From Nostoc sp. UHCC 0702 (GTDB lineage Bacteria > Cyanobacteriota > Cyanobacteriia > Cyanobacteriales > Nostocaceae), in NCBI GenBank assembly GCA_017164015.1, contig CP071065.1, forward strand, positions 2,446,501-2,510,500: a stretch of 64,000 bases of DNA, in the 5' to 3' direction. Under the pieces are notes generated by a model, which saw nothing but the letters and a program-made list of their open reading frames with translations, searched no databases and was not told where the DNA came from. The translations under genes were made by a program, and so were the position numbers. Below, in pieces: positions 17,418 to 26,129 of the stretch (position 1 is the stretch's first letter; every line of letters starts with the position of its first letter).

Positions 17418-18362
17418 TTAAATTAAAGATTGCTTCAATTTAATTTCTTGCTCATTTTCTCGTTCTAGTTCTCGTTCAACCCAAGTAATTAACTGTTTCA
17501 GCACCCTGAAATATTTGGGATTCTCCAGCTTCCAGATATTGGCTTGATTAGCTAATTGAATACACTCCTGAAAATGCTGTTCACGCGCTACACCTTGCAA
17601 AAGTTCACTTGGTAATGGAAAGAAACGTGCGAAGGCAAAAAAAGCTTCTGTCCCTAACATTTTAGTAATCTTAAATTCTGCTCCATCTTCCACAATAAAA
17701 ATGTGAGCGAGGGGGAATGGTTTATCGGGGAAGTTTTCTTGATTTTGAATGACACGTTTTCTTGACCCTGAAAATAAAGGTGGTAATTTTGATTGGTTAT
17801 AACCAAGTCCTTTGACTGTCGCAGGCCATATTTTTATCTGTGGAAAACCGGGATACACCATCGCTTTACCTGTTGAATTCAAGGAGATGGCGACCATATC
17901 ATCGCCTAAAACTGTGTAGCCGCACTGAGCAAATGCAGCAGCAGTTGTAGATTTACCCGCACCAGGACACCCAGCAAAGATGATAACCTGTTCGCCTATT
18001 TTTACTGCACTTGCATGGAGGAGAAAGAAGCCTCTTTGATAGAGGATTAAACCCAAAGCTTCGCTCAAGATGTACAGGTTTAATAATTGTGGGTCAATTT
18101 CATCAGAGTCGGGGTCAACGATTAGGGTATTACCATCTTTAGCTAATAGTGTTGCGACTCCTGGCCATTTTAGGTACGCTTCATTTATGTGACCACCGAA
18201 TAGGGCTTCAATTCCCTGACGTTGAATTGACGTTGGTTCTAATTTTGGCGGGTTGAGTTTGCCTTTTTGGATATAAATGTCTGTTTTATTTTCTCCTTGT
18301 AGTAATTCAGGAAGAGGGAAATCAGAGCGAATATTTAAATCATAGACTTTGTAAAATGACAT
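17418..18362 (-). CDS. HPr-kinase-like peptide kinase of the lasso cluster
   Basis: A 314-residue protein with a P-loop AGCPGAGKSTT (about residues 130-140), GDDMVAI shortly after as the catalytic acidic loop, and a C-terminal basic/helical region. Related K proteins in Bacillus and Paenibacillus lasso clusters phosphorylate the C-terminal Ser of the precursor. Here none of the three precursors ends in Ser (ends GNSLID, NDTLLD, GMGNL), so the target must be an internal Ser/Thr or something else. It lies between precursor genes A2 and A3. Confidence 0.8.
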   Translation of the reverse strand: MSFYKVYDLNIRSDFPLPELLQGENKTDIYIQKGKLNPPKLEPTSIQRQGIEALFGGHINEAYLKWPGVATLLAKDGNTLIVDPDSDEIDPQLLNLYILSEALGLILYQRGFFLLHASAVKIGEQVIIFAGCPGAGKSTTAAAFAQCGYTVLGDDMVAISLNSTGKAMVYPGFPQIKIWPATVKGLGYNQSKLPPLFSGSRKRVIQNQENFPDKPFPLAHIFIVEDGAEFKITKMLGTEAFFAFARFFPLPSELLQGVAREQHFQECIQLANQANIWKLENPKYFRVLKQLITWVERELERENEQEIKLKQSLI

Positions 18363-18516
18363 GATAATGGCTACATTTTTCTTTTTTTCAGGCGTAGATT
18401 GGGTTGAGGGATGAAACTCAACATTATCGAGACTTTGTTGGGTTTCGCTGTCGTTCTACCCAACCTACGATTAAAGGCTGTCGGACGGGTTGATCAAAAA
18501 ATGCGTGATTGTCTGA

Positions 18517-18723
18517 CTAATCTATTAAACTATTACCATTAGGATTGTTTTCACTTACTTCTGCATTACTACTGCCAGGATCACCCACGTTTGAATTGGC
18601 ACGAATCGATACTCCACCATTACCTAGTCCACCAGCATCACCACCGCTACCACTTGAAGCATTTGTGAACTCTTTCATTGTTCCATACTTTGTAATTTCA
18701 GGTCGTCTGTAAGAAAGCTTCAT
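18517..18723 (-). CDS. Lasso peptide precursor A2
   Basis: A 68-residue precursor with GAGG 9 bases before the ATG. The leader LSYRRPEITKYGTMKEFT fits YxxPx(L/I)xxxGxxxxxT. The predicted core starts at Ala22: ASSGSGGD, again with Asp at position 8. A tail of 39 residues rich in Gly, Asn and Ser ends NPNGNSLID. It is shorter than A3 but shares the leader almost residue for residue with A1 and A3. A fragment duplicated from the 3' end of the cyclase gene lies just upstream, showing it arose by tandem duplication. Confidence 0.85.
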   Translation of the reverse strand: MKLSYRRPEITKYGTMKEFTNASSGSGGDAGGLGNGGVSIRANSNVGDPGSSNAEVSENNPNGNSLID

Positions 18724-18812
18724 TTTTCATTCCTCACTAAAATGAATTTTATAAAGTAGTTACAGCAAAGAATGAGTACTTTGCTAAATTTAGGCACATA
18801 GAAAGAATATTG

Positions 18813-18877
18813 TAGAAGCAATTATCCTTGCCCTGCGCCTCCTTTGCATCCAGGGAGTCGCAGAGTTTGAAAAATCC
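18813..18877 (-). repeat. Duplicated 3' tail of the lasso cyclase gene
   Basis: TGCCCTGCGCCTCCTTTGCA, then CAGGGAGTCGCAGAGTTTGA on the plus strand, matches 19117-19180 inside the cyclase C-terminus (GCCCTGCGCCTCCTCTGCAA, then CAGGGAGTCGCAGAGTTTGA). It is upstream of A2 in the same relation that the intact cyclase end has to A1. It marks a past duplication of the unit cyclase tail plus precursor. Confidence 0.8.
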
Positions 18878-18887
18878 TGTCTAGGTA

Positions 18888-19070
18888 TTAATCCAACAGC
18901 GTATCGTTTTGTATACTAATGCCTGGATCGCCGTTTTGTGCCGATACATTTGCATTAGTAGAACCAGATCGACCGAAGTTATCAGATCCACTTCCTAATG
19001 TATTATGTGTAAATTCTTTCATTGTTCCGTATTTATTGAGGGTTGGTTTTTCATAAATAATCTTTCTCAT
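18888..19070 (-). CDS. Lasso peptide precursor A1
   Basis: A 60-residue precursor starting 9 bases after the cyclase stop with an AGGG ribosome site. The leader IIYEKPTLNKYGTMKEFT carries the full YxxPxLxxxGxxxxxT rule. The predicted core starts at Asn23: NTLGSGSD, with Asp at position 8, then a 30-residue tail ending IQNDTLLD. Asn as the first core residue is unusual, since most lasso cores start with Gly, so the ring-forming residue should be checked. It is probably translated from the same message as the cyclase. Confidence 0.83.
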   Translation of the reverse strand: MRKIIYEKPTLNKYGTMKEFTHNTLGSGSDNFGRSGSTNANVSAQNGDPGISIQNDTLLD

Positions 19071-19079
19071 TTGTTTTCC

Positions 19080-21113
19080 CTACTTTTCTATTTCCTTAAT
19101 TGCCCACATTGACAAGAAGATTACACAAGTAATCATCCTCGCCCTGCGCCTCCTCTGCAAGCAGGGAGTCGCAGAGTTTGAAAAATACTGGTACTCTTGA
19201 TATAAAGCATTGGTATGCAAATAGTGGGATAAATTTGATTTTTTTGCCAATAATAAATCATCAATCAACTTCCGTTCATCATTCTCCATCGCTGGAACAA
19301 TAAACCCATAAAAATCTACCTTACTTACCCGACGACGCACTTCTTCAGGCAATATGTCCTTCATCGCCCGACGCATTACACCCCGTCCAAATCCATTGCA
19401 AAACTTTAAATGTGCTGGTACTGCTAAACACAATTCAACTAGTCTTTTATCCAAAAAAGGATGACGAGGTTCTATCGCCAAAGCTGAACTAATCGCGTCA
19501 ATCTGCTCAGTACCTTCTAGCAAATTCCCTGATGTTATTCCGCGATAATGATTCAAATACTCAGATGGTAAGTAAGCAAATTGATAGTCAATTTCTGCTT
19601 GCAATAACTTACCTAAATTTATCTGAAAAGCAAAATCAGCATGAATAAATGAATTCTGCTCTTTCCATTTCAACCGACGTAGGTTTTGGTAAATACTCCT
19701 ACCTAATAAACCTACCATATTTCGAGGAGAAAAAGACCAATTACGAAATGCTCTGTAACAAGTTTTGATATATTTTTTTATTTTAAAATTCTTGATTAGT
19801 TCTTTTAAATAAGGCAAAAGATATTTATATAATTCCAATTTAATCTTCTTTTCTAAATCAGCAGCATCATCTGCATCTTTTGTATAACCAAAACCAGCTT
19901 CCACAATCTTTTTTAAATGCTGCCATTCTCCTGATTCAATTAACTCATTGGGATAATCTTGACCGTGAGAAACTATCGTATCTCCATCATGACCAGTCAA
20001 CATCACTCTTGCACCTTGTTGATGAACTGATTGGACAATCGTCAACAGCATTGCTGGAGTTGGCATTTGTACAGGTTGATCTAACCAAGGAGTTACTGTT
20101 TGAGCAGAGCCAATTGGATTACTCACTTGACCGATATGATGTTTAAAGCCACCCTGTGCCAACACTGTATTGACATAAGCTTTTTCATCAGTCGAAGGTA
20201 CACCACAGTCAGCGTAAACCGTTAATAATTCAGCTTCAGGGTTTTGTTGTTTTAAAAGATTCCGCGCCACACAGCTGACAGATGAAGAATCCAAACCACC
20301 ACTCAGGGTAGATACAATTGGGTAAGCACTGCGTAAACGACAAGCTATAGCTTCTGTAAACCGTTCCCGAAAAGCTTCTACATAATCACTATCAGACTTC
20401 AACACCTGTTGAATTTTCTTCGCTTCTGCATCCAAATCCCAATAAGATTTGCATTCCATCCCCTTCTCACTTAATTCCATCCAGTGAGCCGGAGGAAGTC
20501 GGAGAATATGTTGATAAAAAGTCTCTGGCTTCAATTCGGCGAACCCACTTAACTGACACAGATATATACCAACTTTGGCTTCATTAATCTTGCGGGGTAC
20601 TGCTTCTAAACACAAAAGACCTTTAATTTCGGAAGCAAAAGCAAAGAATTTACCAGGTTGATGGTAATAATAAAAAGGCTTCACCCCCATGTGGTCTCTA
20701 GCACAAAAGAGTACCTGTTTTTGCTGATCCCAAATAGCAAAGGTAAAGTCACCTATAAGTCTTTCTGGACATTGCTTACCCCACTTTTCATAAGCAGCCA
20801 AAATTAACTCACTATCGGTAATTTTTTCTGCTGGACGGTGATTAAGGCTTAATGCACAAATGAGTTCATCTCGGTTATCAATCCGAGCATCTGCTGTCAT
20901 CACTAGATTACCAGTCCGGTTAACCAGAGGTAGTTTTTCTAGCAAAGATTCAGGTGTTGTCCAGAGCATTCGATGTCCCAAACCAACGGAACCTTCACAC
21001 CAAATATCTGCTCCATCTGGCCCCCGGTGAGCCAAAATATTTACCATGCGTCCGAGATGTTCACGTTCTACCGGAAGACCATCAAGATTGTAAATGCCTA
21101 CAATGCCGCTCAC
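19080..21113 (-). CDS. Lasso cyclase, asparagine-synthetase B homologue with inactive glutaminase site
   Basis: A 677-residue protein. The N-terminal glutamine-hydrolase fold is present (HRGPDG, ADARIDNRDEL), but the protein starts MSGIVGIY: Ser replaces the Cys2 nucleophile of true asparagine synthetases, so it cannot release ammonia from Gln. The synthetase half has the PP-loop STLSGGLDSSSVS (about residue 271), which adenylates the acceptor Asp. This fits lasso C proteins, which close the N-terminus onto Asp8 or Glu8. It is followed directly by precursor A1. Confidence 0.88.
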   Translation of the reverse strand: MSGIVGIYNLDGLPVEREHLGRMVNILAHRGPDGADIWCEGSVGLGHRMLWTTPESLLEKLPLVNRTGNLVMTADARIDNRDELICALSLNHRPAEKITDSELILAAYEKWGKQCPERLIGDFTFAIWDQQKQVLFCARDHMGVKPFYYYHQPGKFFAFASEIKGLLCLEAVPRKINEAKVGIYLCQLSGFAELKPETFYQHILRLPPAHWMELSEKGMECKSYWDLDAEAKKIQQVLKSDSDYVEAFRERFTEAIACRLRSAYPIVSTLSGGLDSSSVSCVARNLLKQQNPEAELLTVYADCGVPSTDEKAYVNTVLAQGGFKHHIGQVSNPIGSAQTVTPWLDQPVQMPTPAMLLTIVQSVHQQGARVMLTGHDGDTIVSHGQDYPNELIESGEWQHLKKIVEAGFGYTKDADDAADLEKKIKLELYKYLLPYLKELIKNFKIKKYIKTCYRAFRNWSFSPRNMVGLLGRSIYQNLRRLKWKEQNSFIHADFAFQINLGKLLQAEIDYQFAYLPSEYLNHYRGITSGNLLEGTEQIDAISSALAIEPRHPFLDKRLVELCLAVPAHLKFCNGFGRGVMRRAMKDILPEEVRRRVSKVDFYGFIVPAMENDERKLIDDLLLAKKSNLSHYLHTNALYQEYQYFSNSATPCLQRRRRARMITCVIFLSMWAIKEIEK

Positions 21114-21289
21114 AACCTACCTCTCTGAAACAGTTTACTCATCTCGGTTTAAGCGTAGGTTTTACCCCACCCTAACCCTCCCCTTATCAAGGGGAGGGGA
21201 CTGGATCTCTTGTTTCCCCCCTTCACAAGGGGGGATTAAGGGGGGTAAATCCAAGCTGTGTGTACACGGTGGCTCCTACAAAATGAAAG

Positions 21290-21931
21290 CTAGTAGTACA
21301 AATCCATACGTTCTCGATGTTGTCGATGCTGAATCTGGTGCTTCAATAGCAATACCAGCACAACCCCAGTGACTAGTCCGTATGCAACTGCACCCGCAAT
21401 AGTTCCAAGCTCATCTATAGCCGTCAGCAACCTAACTACTGGTTCTACCCCTCCTTTGACTGCTCCTCCCAAAGCACTAGCAAATATCCACCAGCTTGCA
21501 TGTGGGATATAACGTCGCAGTAGTAACCATTGGAGAATGGCAATGACAACCCATTCTAGTAGTCTGACTAAAACTCTTGTCCAAAGAATCTGAGTATTGA
21601 TCAACTCATCTCCTATTGCTAACTCTCCTCCTGGTGGAATCAAACTAAAAATCCAGCTTCTTGCTCCAACTACGTTAATCAGAACGAAAGCTATAACCCA
21701 TCCATAGGCGCTAAGTAATATCCACCAACCTAAATGTCGAATGTAGCGTCGCAAGACTAGCCATTGAGTGACCCCAAACGCTGTTTCCAAGAAAAAAGAG
21801 AAGTCTTCTAGTAGTTCACTTGCAACATTAGCTAGTATCCATAACGACACCAAAGCTAAATACGAAAGTAGGGTGCTTTTCCATTCAATGCAACTCCTCA
21901 ATCCAAGACTTAGAAATTTACTTAGCTGCAT
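21290..21931 (-). CDS. Membrane protein with two WW-helix repeats, in the lasso operon
   Basis: A 213-residue protein with about five hydrophobic segments and two similar units, LRRYIRHLGWWILLSAYGWV (about residues 60-80) and LRRYIPHASWWIFASALGGA (about residues 146-166). Similar WW-repeat membrane proteins occur in cyanobacteria without known function. It overlaps the B2 protease by 14 bases, so it is part of the operon. Immunity, membrane anchoring of the maturase or transport are possible, but nothing in the sequence decides this. Confidence 0.7.
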   Translation of the reverse strand: MQLSKFLSLGLRSCIEWKSTLLSYLALVSLWILANVASELLEDFSFFLETAFGVTQWLVLRRYIRHLGWWILLSAYGWVIAFVLINVVGARSWIFSLIPPGGELAIGDELINTQILWTRVLVRLLEWVVIAILQWLLLRRYIPHASWWIFASALGGAVKGGVEPVVRLLTAIDELGTIAGAVAYGLVTGVVLVLLLKHQIQHRQHRERMDLYY

Positions 21932-22400
21932 GACTAACTACCAAATCATCATCTCTACCTGTGCAACATTCAAAAGACGGCATTGGGGTAAATCGTGCAA
22001 GGTCTGTTAGGTTCCCAATTACGACCTTTTCTTGATGTTCAACCCAAGCATGAGCCTCAAACTTTCCTTTGTCCCCCTTAGCAACACCAATTCGCAGTTC
22101 TGGCGAGTAACCGTACTGATTTAAGAGTGTCTGTGTAGTTAAGGCACGAGCTAGGCACTTTACATGACCAGGCATATAGTAACTAGCAACGTTAACAGCC
22201 CAGACTATTTTGTCTATAGATGATTCGTCTAGTGTCTGCGGTTTAGAAGTTGCCTGAGTTAATCTTGCTAAAACCTGCTGCAAGGTCTGAAATGATAGCA
22301 ACCATAGTCCTAATCTGACTGCTCCTAATATGAATGCCGCACTCAATAAAAGATAGCGATCGCTCGCTGTAAAATTCAAGAACTTACGCAACCGTTTCAT
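21918..22400 (-). CDS. Lasso leader peptidase B2, transglutaminase-like
   Basis: A 160-residue cysteine protease of the lasso B2 family, which cuts the leader off after the conserved Thr-x pair. Catalytic Cys82 is in HVKCLARAL and His117 in FEAHAWVEH; an Asp follows in GNLTDL (near residue 133). A hydrophobic N-terminal stretch (residues 15-45) may hold it at the membrane. It overlaps the B1 gene by 17 bases, consistent with the two acting as one split B protein. Confidence 0.9.
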   Translation of the reverse strand: MKRLRKFLNFTASDRYLLLSAAFILGAVRLGLWLLSFQTLQQVLARLTQATSKPQTLDESSIDKIVWAVNVASYYMPGHVKCLARALTTQTLLNQYGYSPELRIGVAKGDKGKFEAHAWVEHQEKVVIGNLTDLARFTPMPSFECCTGRDDDLVVSHAAK

Positions 22401-22674
22401 CGCTGACCTCGATTAGCCCTTCAGCTTCCATTTCCTGGAGCATTGCGAACAAATCGCGATCGCACTGTTCAGGCTCAACTTCATATTGTGCCAAAAGAGC
22501 ATCCTGAATTTCGCTGATAGTCTTTGGCTGCTGGATTAGATTCCAGATGCTAGCACCCACAGCATTCAAACCGTAATAAACCCCAGATTTGAGATTGAGG
22601 ATAACCGCCTCTCCATCTAAATCAGAAGATATCTGTTCTTTTGCTACTACTACTCTTGAATCACCTGTCACCAT
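22384..22674 (-). CDS. Lasso B1 protein, PqqD-like RiPP recognition element
   Basis: A 96-residue PqqD/RRE protein: a beta-hairpin (EAVILNLKSGVYYGLN) followed by a helical bundle (ASIWNLIQQPKTISEIQDAL, then LFAMLQEMEAEGLIEV). It binds the leader signature of the precursors and hands them to B2 and the cyclase. It is the first gene of the minus-strand lasso operon, so the promoter must lie between 22675 and the divergent phoD gene. Confidence 0.88.
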   Translation of the reverse strand: MVTGDSRVVVAKEQISSDLDGEAVILNLKSGVYYGLNAVGASIWNLIQQPKTISEIQDALLAQYEVEPEQCDRDLFAMLQEMEAEGLIEVSDETVA

Positions 22675-23550
22675 ATGCTATTCACTCCTCGACAAATCAC
22701 AATTTCCCCCTGAATACCTATGTTGATCAAACGGTAGCAACTATCAGTCCTACCCTGATGACTGCAAGTATAAGTACAGCCTTAGAGCAGGCGATCGCTT
22801 GCAGTCAAGCTGAAAAATTGACACAACTGTTTCATTGATTTATCAAAAGCTATTTATGAATTCAATCAGTAGTATTTGACTAAAATTTCTTCAAAATAGC
22901 TGTTTTATGTTGATTTTATTAGTTTCTCTTGAATTTATTCAGCATATTTATTTATTTACCACTATCCCTATGTTACTTAAACATCTTTACCAAATCTTAA
23001 ACTTGTAACTCAATGTAAAGACTTATACATACGCAGAATGAACATAAATAGCAATTTAACCTTCGCTCAGATGTATTTTGTCCACTGATTGAAAAAGCGA
23101 TACCTTCTTAAATTTCGTTAGTCTCTTGACAAAAACGCATGTTTTACTTGCGAAAAAGGCAATTATTGCTTGTGCTACAACCAATTGTGTGGTAAACAAT
23201 AGTGCTAAGAAATACATAATTAATTCTTATAATTGAAGCTGAAGATATCACTGCACAAGCAAGAATCAAGTTCATAAAAACTTTATAAGATGCTGTTAAC
23301 TGTACAGCCTCAAAGTCACGATTTCAACACCCCCAACACCCGCAAAATCTGCGTAAGTCCTGCGGTTTCCTGAAAAAAATGTGCTGCTTAACACAATCTT
23401 AATTTCAGCTTGTTCCTGGCTTGGTAGATTTATTGTGTTTGGTTAAGCAGAAAGTAGGAGATTAAGTCAAATCAAGCCAGTGTTTGTGCTTTTTACAACT
23501 GACTTTCCTGAAGTTTGCCAAGTATATTAACATCTCAGTAGAGGTAAATT
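22675..23550. other. Divergent intergenic region between the lasso operon and phoD
   Basis: This 876-base gap is AT-rich. It includes a short plus-strand open frame around 22640-22838 ending SISTALEQAIACSQ plus AEKLTQLFH, too weak to call a gene, a lone repeat end TGCGTAAGTCCTG at 23351-23363, and the Pho-box-like repeat at 23387-23405. No other gene or RNA is seen. Confidence 0.5.
23387..23405 (+). promoter_or_regulatory. Pho-box-like direct repeat upstream of phoD
   Basis: CTTAACAC, three bases, CTTAATTT: two octamers spaced as in cyanobacterial PhoB/SphR boxes (consensus near CTTAACCT repeated every 11 bases). It lies about 145 bases before the phoD start, so phosphate control is plausible. 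Similarity is moderate. Confidence 0.4.
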
Positions 23551-25122
23551 ATGGAAGTTATGGATTATGACCGCCTGCTAGCAAATCGGTGCAGACGGCG
23601 GAGTTTCTTGTTTGGTGCAGGATTTTTAGCAGGGTTAACAATAACTAGCCAATCGCATCTAGTATTAGCTAACTCCAGGTTTTCTGGCTATCCGTTTAGT
23701 CTTGGTGTTGCTTCTGGTGATCCTTTGCCGGATGGTGTTGTGATCTGGACGCGGCTAGCTCCTGACCCACTCAATGGCGGTGGAATGCCACTGGTAAATG
23801 TCCCAGTGCGGTGGCGAGTTGCTACTGATGAAAAAATGAGACAGGTTGTACGTCGAGGAACAACACTAGCGACACCAGAGTTAGCACACTCAGTACACGT
23901 TGATGTCCGTGGACTAGACCCTGACCGTTGGTACTGGTATCAATTTCAAGTGGGTAATGAACTTAGCCCCATTGGACGAACTCGCACAGCACCAGCATTT
24001 TATGGCTCTATTTCACAACTGAATTTTGCTTTTGTCTCCTGTCAAGACTGGCAAAACGGTTACTACACGGCTTATCGACATTTGGCTGAGGAAAACCTTG
24101 ATTTTGTGGTTCATCTGGGTGACTACATTTACGAATACGGCCCAGAATCTGGTGGGCCACGCCAGCATAATAGTCCGGAAATTATCACCCTTGCTGATTA
24201 TCGCAACCGCCATGCCCTGTACAAGACTGACTCAAATCTGCAATCTGTTCATGCTGCCTTTCCTTGGATAGTCACTTGGGACGATCATGAAGTTGAAAAT
24301 AACTATGCCAACTTGATACCCGAAGACAACCAAAGCCAACAAGAATTTGTCACTCGACGAGCCAATGCCTACCAAGCATACTACGAACATATGCCGCTGC
24401 GTCTGGTTTCGCCGCCTTATGGAAATAATCTCCAGATATATCGGCGGTTCTCTTTCGGCGATTTGGCACAGTTGCATGTATTAGATACTAGGCAGTACCG
24501 CACTGACCAACCCTGTGATGACGGACTCAAGCGCCGCTGCACTCAAGCATTTGATGCAAATGCTACGATGACAGGTAATGAGCAAGAGCGTTGGTTATTT
24601 GATGGGTTAGCGCGATCGCGATCGCGGTGGAATGTGATTGCTCAACAGACAATGCTGGGCCAGTACAATTTTAACAGTAGTGCAGATTTAGGTATCTTTA
24701 ATATGGATCAGTGGGACGGCTATGTGGCTGCACGTAATCGGTTCCTGAATTTTCTCAACCAGCGCCAACCCTCTAATCCAGTGGTGATTAGCGGAGATAT
24801 CCACTCTAGTTGGGTACACGACCTGAAGCTTGATTTTAATAACCCAAATTCAGCGACGGTAGGCACTGAGTTTGTCGGTACCTCAATTTCCTCTGACTTC
24901 CCTACCGAATATATCACTTTTGTTCAAGCTTCCTTGGGCAATAATCCCCATACTAAATTCTTTGATGGTGCTTTCCGGGGATATGTGCGGTGCAACCTGA
25001 CCCCAGAACGTTGGCAAAGTGACTACCGCGTTGTCTCAAGCATTGTTGACTTGAATGCCTCTGTCACAACCTTAGCTTCATTTGTAGTCGAAAACGCACA
25101 ACCAGGAGCATATTTAAGTTGA
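23551..25122 (+). CDS. phoD: PhoD-type alkaline phosphatase/phosphodiesterase with Tat signal
   Basis: A 523-residue protein exported by Tat (CRRRSFLFGAGFLAGLTI at residues 13-30). PhoD landmarks follow: the N-terminal domain FSLGVASGDPLPDGVVIWTR, the first metal motif FVSCQDWQNGYYTAYRHL, VVHLGDYIYEYG, WDDHEVENNY, and a late VISGDIHSSWVHDLKLD. The family uses Fe and Ca to release phosphate from mono- and diesters in the periplasm. It is monocistronic and has a Pho-box-like repeat upstream. Confidence 0.9.
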   Translation: MEVMDYDRLLANRCRRRSFLFGAGFLAGLTITSQSHLVLANSRFSGYPFSLGVASGDPLPDGVVIWTRLAPDPLNGGGMPLVNVPVRWRVATDEKMRQVVRRGTTLATPELAHSVHVDVRGLDPDRWYWYQFQVGNELSPIGRTRTAPAFYGSISQLNFAFVSCQDWQNGYYTAYRHLAEENLDFVVHLGDYIYEYGPESGGPRQHNSPEIITLADYRNRHALYKTDSNLQSVHAAFPWIVTWDDHEVENNYANLIPEDNQSQQEFVTRRANAYQAYYEHMPLRLVSPPYGNNLQIYRRFSFGDLAQLHVLDTRQYRTDQPCDDGLKRRCTQAFDANATMTGNEQERWLFDGLARSRSRWNVIAQQTMLGQYNFNSSADLGIFNMDQWDGYVAARNRFLNFLNQRQPSNPVVISGDIHSSWVHDLKLDFNNPNSATVGTEFVGTSISSDFPTEYITFVQASLGNNPHTKFFDGAFRGYVRCNLTPERWQSDYRVVSSIVDLNASVTTLASFVVENAQPGAYLS

Positions 25123-25313
25123 GCGAATCTGGCAATCAACCAAACAGCAATTCTATTTTGCTAGTTTTTTGACGGCAAGTGGTCGCTCACCATCGCATAT
25201 TTGGCAAGGTGCAAAGATCACCTAACACTCACACTTCGCCCTACCGGGTTCTTGCGTCCGTTTTATGGAAAATTAATACTAAAGTGCCAGTTTAATAAAC
25301 TGCGTACACAACC

Positions 25314-26046
25314 ACAGCGCTACGCCCTGACGTAGTTGTTTTAGATAAAGCAGAACTTAGTAAAGAACCACTTTGGCAAAAAGAACCAGTGATTTGTAAC
25401 GGTAGTACCATTAAGGTAGTTGCTGAAGTGGTTAGTACCAATTGGCAAGATGATTATGCAAGAATTGTGGAAGAATATGCTATTTTGAATATCCCAGAAT
25501 ATTGGATTGTGGACTTTCGGGGTAATGGTGGTATGCAATTTATCGGTAATCCTAAACAACCTACTTTTATAGGACTTACGCGCATTGTCATATTTTTTTC
25601 TTTGTGGGTTGTCACTAGTGAGCCAGCGCGGCCAAGAGGGGGTTTCCACGCCACTTGCTACAACGGGGGGAACCCCCGCAACGCAGTGGCTCCCCATGAG
25701 CGACTGGCGATCCCCCAAGGGGTCAAAAATCAATAGTCCAAAAAAGCTTGATTTTTGACCATTGACTCTTGAACGCCAGTCGCTACAACGGAGGGAACCT
25801 CCCTTCGGGTTCGGCAGTTCCTCGACTTGGGGAGACCCCAAGACCGGACTGCCTCACCGCAACGCGCTGGCTCCTATTGACACACGTCGCCAAAAATATG
25901 TGTGCCAGTTGCGTAAGTCCTGTTTTACAATCTGCCAGCTAGTTAATGGAGTGTACCAGCAGCAACAATATCGCTTGGGTGATCCTATTTCTTCTTACTT
26001 ATTCCCAAATTTACAACTGCGACTCGATGACTTGATGCCGACCTGA
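25314..26046 (+). pseudogene. Uma2/DUF820-family gene split by a MITE and lacking its 5' end
   Basis: The first part reads TALRPDVVVLDKAELSKEPL, then VEEYAILNIPEYWIVDFRG, the PD-(D/E)xK-type core of Uma2 proteins. The frame stops making sense at KQPTF, where the 353-bp element at 25570-25922 begins. Removing the element and one TTTTA copy joins KQPTF to TICQLVNGVYQQQQYRLGDP and then the normal C-terminus LQLRLDDLM. About 70 N-terminal residues are also missing. Confidence 0.8.
25570..25922. mobile_element. 353-bp MITE-like insertion with 5-bp target duplication
   Basis: The ends TAGGACTTACGC and GCGTAAGTCCTG are inverted repeats. TTTTA is duplicated on both sides (25565-25569 and 25923-25927). 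The inside is a mosaic of palindromic repeats (CCACGCCACTTGC, GGGGGGAACCCCCG, CGACTGGCG) and has no transposase. It is the same end type and duplication length as the 94-bp element at 11379-11472. Confidence 0.8.
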
Positions 26047-26129
26047 TACCGTTTTACGTTGAATTTGTGCCCGCTGTGGGATTAAAGATGATATCATATT
26101 GTATTGATATCCCCGCTAGGTGTTGGGTT

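Noticed and set aside
22641..22838. Small plus-strand ORF between the lasso operon and phoD
   Set aside because: It starts inside the B1 gene in antisense. Only the last 26 codons look protein-like, and no ribosome site is present.
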